Part shown: positions 61,657 through 64,000 of the stretch, one piece after another
Layout of the letters: each line of letters starts with the position of its first letter
How positions within the stretch are numbered: the first letter of the stretch is position 1
Source: Paracoccus aerodenitrificans
GTDB lineage: Bacteria; Pseudomonadota; Alphaproteobacteria; Rhodobacterales; Rhodobacteraceae
NCBI RefSeq assembly: GCF_027913215.1
Contig: NZ_CP115784.1
Coordinates: forward strand, 2,542,001-2,606,000
DNA: 64,000 nucleotides
Direction: 5' to 3'
Translations under genes and position numbers: made by a program
The notes under the pieces: generated by a model
Seen by the model: the letters and a program-made list of their open reading frames with translations, nothing else
Told to the model about the DNA's origin: nothing
The model's database searches: none

Positions 61657-62657
61657 GTATGGACCTCATTACGCGCAATGCTCTGGCCGCGCTGACGGAT
61701 CAGCCCGATGGTCAGACCCAGCAGGCAGCCGGTCACAATTCCCAACAATATAATGACCGGCTTCACATTAAACCCACTTGGCTGCGTCGGCACAATAGCC
61801 GGAGAAAAAAGCTGAACCGAGATTTCCGGCTCACCCATAAGGCTCTGAATTTGCCGATGTTCCAGCAGAAGCCGCTCATAGACGACAGCCGTTGCATCGA
61901 CCTCGCGCTCAGCCTCGCGCTGCCTCGAATAAAGCTCGGCATTCTGGGCTATGGCATTGTCCTGTTCATCTTCGGCCCAGACATCTGAGCGCTGGCTCAG
62001 CAACCGCACCCGTTCCCGCATGGTCTGAGCGGTTTGTTCCGCGCTTCTCAATCCATTGGTCTGGTCGGTTATTTGTTGCTGAAGATTTTCCAGCATTTCC
62101 TGATAAACGGCGTTACGCAATTCCAGCCGATAGGCCAGATAGCCGTGCGCCACGGCATTGGCCGCGCCGGCTGCCAGCACCGGGTTTTCGGCGGTGTAGC
62201 TGAGATTTACCACGAATGAACGGCCGCTGTTGCTGACTTGCAGGTTCTGTCCCAACGTCCGAAGCAAGGCCTGACGCCCTTCGTTTTCTGTCTGATCGAC
62301 GGGTGGCGGCTCGTTTGGGCTGCGGCCAGATTCCGCCAAAAGCGCCACCACCTCGGGCGACATTTCGTCGAGCGCATGACCCAAAACGACCGGCGTTACC
62401 ATCGTTTCGACGATGGTCGAAGTCGCAGTCACCTCACCGGTCTCATCAGCCGTCTCACCCTGGCGTGTGATGAGCCCGGCTCGGGCAGCGTCGGAAATAA
62501 GCTTGGCCGAGGCCGAATACTGGTCGGGCAAACTCCGCGCCATGAAATACGCACCCACACCACCGAGAACACTTAGCACCAACACAAGAGGAAGATTGCG
62601 CCACAAAGCACGCAAAACATCCGAGAATGAGAAGGATCGAGGCGCTGCCTGCATCAT
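61653..62657 (-). CDS. Wzz-type chain-length determinant without kinase domain
   Basis: A 334-residue inner-membrane co-polymerase. ATG 62657 (or 62654) follows GGGGAGGAAGG; upstream codons in the frame are not conserved. The N-terminal helix (LPLVLVLSVLGGVGAYFMA) is followed by DQYSASAKLISD, a long coiled coil rich in Q/E/R, and the proline-rich PTQPSGFNVKPVII with the second helix. No P-loop follows, in contrast to the fusion at 28104. It would set chain length for the second polysaccharide, with a kinase supplied elsewhere if needed. Confidence 0.88.
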   Translation of the reverse strand: MMQAAPRSFSFSDVLRALWRNLPLVLVLSVLGGVGAYFMARSLPDQYSASAKLISDAARAGLITRQGETADETGEVTATSTIVETMVTPVVLGHALDEMSPEVVALLAESGRSPNEPPPVDQTENEGRQALLRTLGQNLQVSNSGRSFVVNLSYTAENPVLAAGAANAVAHGYLAYRLELRNAVYQEMLENLQQQITDQTNGLRSAEQTAQTMRERVRLLSQRSDVWAEDEQDNAIAQNAELYSRQREAEREVDATAVVYERLLLEHRQIQSLMGEPEISVQLFSPAIVPTQPSGFNVKPVIILLGIVTGCLLGLTIGLIRQRGQSIARNEVHT

Positions 62658-62964
62658 CCTTCCTCCCCACACCAGGATGCGCATGATCGCGCCCGGCAAG
62701 AGACACCACGGACGAAGTCGGGATTGATTTTGCGGATCCGACGGGGCGGCTCGGCGATTGCGTCCGTCATCAGAAGCACATGAGACCCGACATGGGGACT
62801 CGCGGCACACAAACCTGCACGCACTCGCATCACCTTAAAACACAAAACAGCTTGAACTCACAAGCAGAGTAACGCGCTGCTCTTAGGCAGTTTTGTAGTT
62901 AACGTCGAGAAGAGAACGGAGGTCAGCAATCACAACAATGGTCAGTCGGCGATTGACCGCGCAT
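62658..62964. other. Intergenic region between GT2 and Wzz genes
   Basis: This 307-bp stretch has no credible gene. A 63-codon minus-strand frame overlaps the Wzz start and lacks support. It should hold the promoter of the Wzz-GT2-polymerase set. I see no clear boxes or terminator. Confidence 0.45.
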
Positions 62965-63999
62965 CTAGCGCCCTTTTCTGCCCAAAACCACGCGAGACCT
63001 ACTTATTGGACCGGATGCACCGCCAACATCACCGGACCTGACCGATGCGCAGATCGCATCCGCCTCGCGGCTCAGACGCTGCCAGCGATCCAGATAGCCC
63101 TGGCCGAATTTTTCTTCTGTCCTACCTGCGCCTTTCAGCATGCTTATGCCTTGTTTCAGCCGGGAATATCCCCGTTCGCCAAGCGCCAAGCTAACTCCAC
63201 GCCGCGCTGATTCCCTGACCGAAACCGGGGGAAAAAGTGTACGCAGAAGGCTTAGTAAAGCTGCCCCACGGCGACCGGAATCCGCCAGACGCCAGACACG
63301 ATCCTCCAGATGGTACCCGCTTTTTGCCGCCGCCGACCAGTCATGCGACTCCCGCTTAAACCACGCATAGGACAGGTCCGCCGTCTCGCGGCCCATCGTC
63401 AGGCGATGACTGTCCCGAGTTTCTTCCTTCACCAACGAAGTAACTGCGGCAACCACGAAGCCGATCCCGGCGCGATCCATCCGCATTGCCAGATCAGTAT
63501 CCTGATTAACCCGCAGCGTCTCATCGAAAGGATATTTACGCGCGATTTCTGTCGACATTGCCAGCATGGATGTCTGAATCCGGCCCCGGTCGCGATAGGC
63601 GTACTCGACCAGTGAACTGCCTTTCTTCCACACAGGCTGAATAGAAGGCCGGATCTCTCCGTCGAGATGAAGAACCGAGCGACCGATCAGCACGCTGTGC
63701 ATATGAGCGGGGTCGGCATAGAAGCTCCTGATCTCATCATATCGCCCCGAAAGCCACATATCGTCAGAATCGAGAAAACTGATATGCGTACCTGCTGCCT
63801 CACTCGCACCGCGATTTCGGGCAGCAGCACCCCGCAAATGCCGCGTCTGGCGCAGGATTTTAACGCCTTTGGATTCGAGAAACCCGTATTCTGAGGACAG
63901 GTCGGTTTCGGAGCAATCATCCACAACGATGATCTCGATCCGGTCCTCGGACTGATCCAGAATTGACAGTACCGACCGTAGCAAAGGCCGGGCCCGGTT
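62965..63999 (-). CDS. Glycosyltransferase family 2 (5' end outside window)
   Basis: A GT-A transferase of at least 345 residues. The frame is open to the window edge (NRARPLLRSVLSILDQ), so the first few dozen residues are missing. Motifs seen are RIEIIVVDDCSETDLSSEYG, RGAAARNRGASEAAGTHISFLDSDDMW and FDETLRVNQDTDLAMRM. The C-terminal third is basic, helical and not family typical. It probably belongs to the same polysaccharide locus. The donor is unknown. Confidence 0.87.
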   Translation of the reverse strand, partial: NRARPLLRSVLSILDQSEDRIEIIVVDDCSETDLSSEYGFLESKGVKILRQTRHLRGAAARNRGASEAAGTHISFLDSDDMWLSGRYDEIRSFYADPAHMHSVLIGRSVLHLDGEIRPSIQPVWKKGSSLVEYAYRDRGRIQTSMLAMSTEIARKYPFDETLRVNQDTDLAMRMDRAGIGFVVAAVTSLVKEETRDSHRLTMGRETADLSYAWFKRESHDWSAAAKSGYHLEDRVWRLADSGRRGAALLSLLRTLFPPVSVRESARRGVSLALGERGYSRLKQGISMLKGAGRTEEKFGQGYLDRWQRLSREADAICASVRSGDVGGASGPISRSRVVLGRKGR

Positions 64000-64000
64000 G

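Noticed and set aside
1..64000. CRISPR array, prophage, insertion sequence or integrase
   Set aside because: No regularly spaced direct repeats of suitable length, no cas genes, no transposase or phage structural genes among the supported reading frames.

Overview
The window is one contiguous piece of an alphaproteobacterial chromosome, most like Paracoccus or a close relative in the Rhodobacterales. This rests on the high-GC coding style, an NDUFA9-family epimerase gene, an LpxB-N-domain mini-gene, an ExoY/ExoF-type polysaccharide system and the gltD-X-gltB arrangement. The species call is inference. Both edges cut genes: an MscS channel on the left and a family 2 glycosyltransferase on the right.

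Region 1 (1-12037) is core. It holds an MscS channel, rsfS, rlmH, a periplasmic MliC-like protein, the glutamate synthase genes (gltD, an unknown secreted protein, gltB), uppP, an NDUFA9-like epimerase and tRNA-Leu(CAG), which has its own promoter and a strong terminator.

Region 2 (12157-19586) is a lipid and envelope modification block. A dolichol-phosphate-mannose-synthase-like GT2, a small LpxB-N-domain membrane protein, two ArnT-like GT83 transferases and two PAP2 phosphatases are stacked with 1-32 bp overlaps, and a phospholipase D-type enzyme follows. The set resembles the rhizobial Rgt/Lpx system, which decorates lipid A or core with uronic acid from a polyprenyl-phosphate donor. A UDP-glucuronate 4-epimerase further on (39867-40883) could supply the sugar nucleotide.

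Region 3 (19603-42126) is a large surface-polysaccharide locus. It includes an O-antigen-polymerase-like protein, four GT4 transferases, a PglC-like initiating transferase, a formyltransferase, a PIG-L deacetylase, a DegT aminotransferase, a PglF/CapD-like 4,6-dehydratase, a Wzz-tyrosine kinase fusion, a family 1 polysaccharide lyase, an ExoF-like export protein, two sulfotransferases, and an ATP-grasp/HAD pair beside the epimerase. A LuxR-type response regulator sits inside. The predicted product is a sulfated polysaccharide carrying an N-formylated 4-amino-6-deoxy sugar.

Region 4 (42460-58091) is metabolic. A TetR regulator is followed by a glycine betaine/proline ABC operon (proXWV). Next is a long operon with acyl-CoA dehydrogenase, family III CoA-transferase, MaoC hydratase, CitE-like lyase and a TRAP transporter. 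This set matches the bacterial itaconate degradation pathway (Ict-Ich-Ccl). A membrane carrier, a class I fumarase that may act as a mesaconase, and a second TRAP binding protein flank it.

Region 5 (58774-64000) is a second polysaccharide locus with an ExoY-like initiating transferase, a polymerase-like membrane protein, two GT2 enzymes and a kinase-less Wzz. The window therefore carries two initiating transferases, two polymerase-like proteins and two chain-length regulators, but no recognisable Wzx flippase. I saw no insertion sequence, integrase, prophage or CRISPR array.
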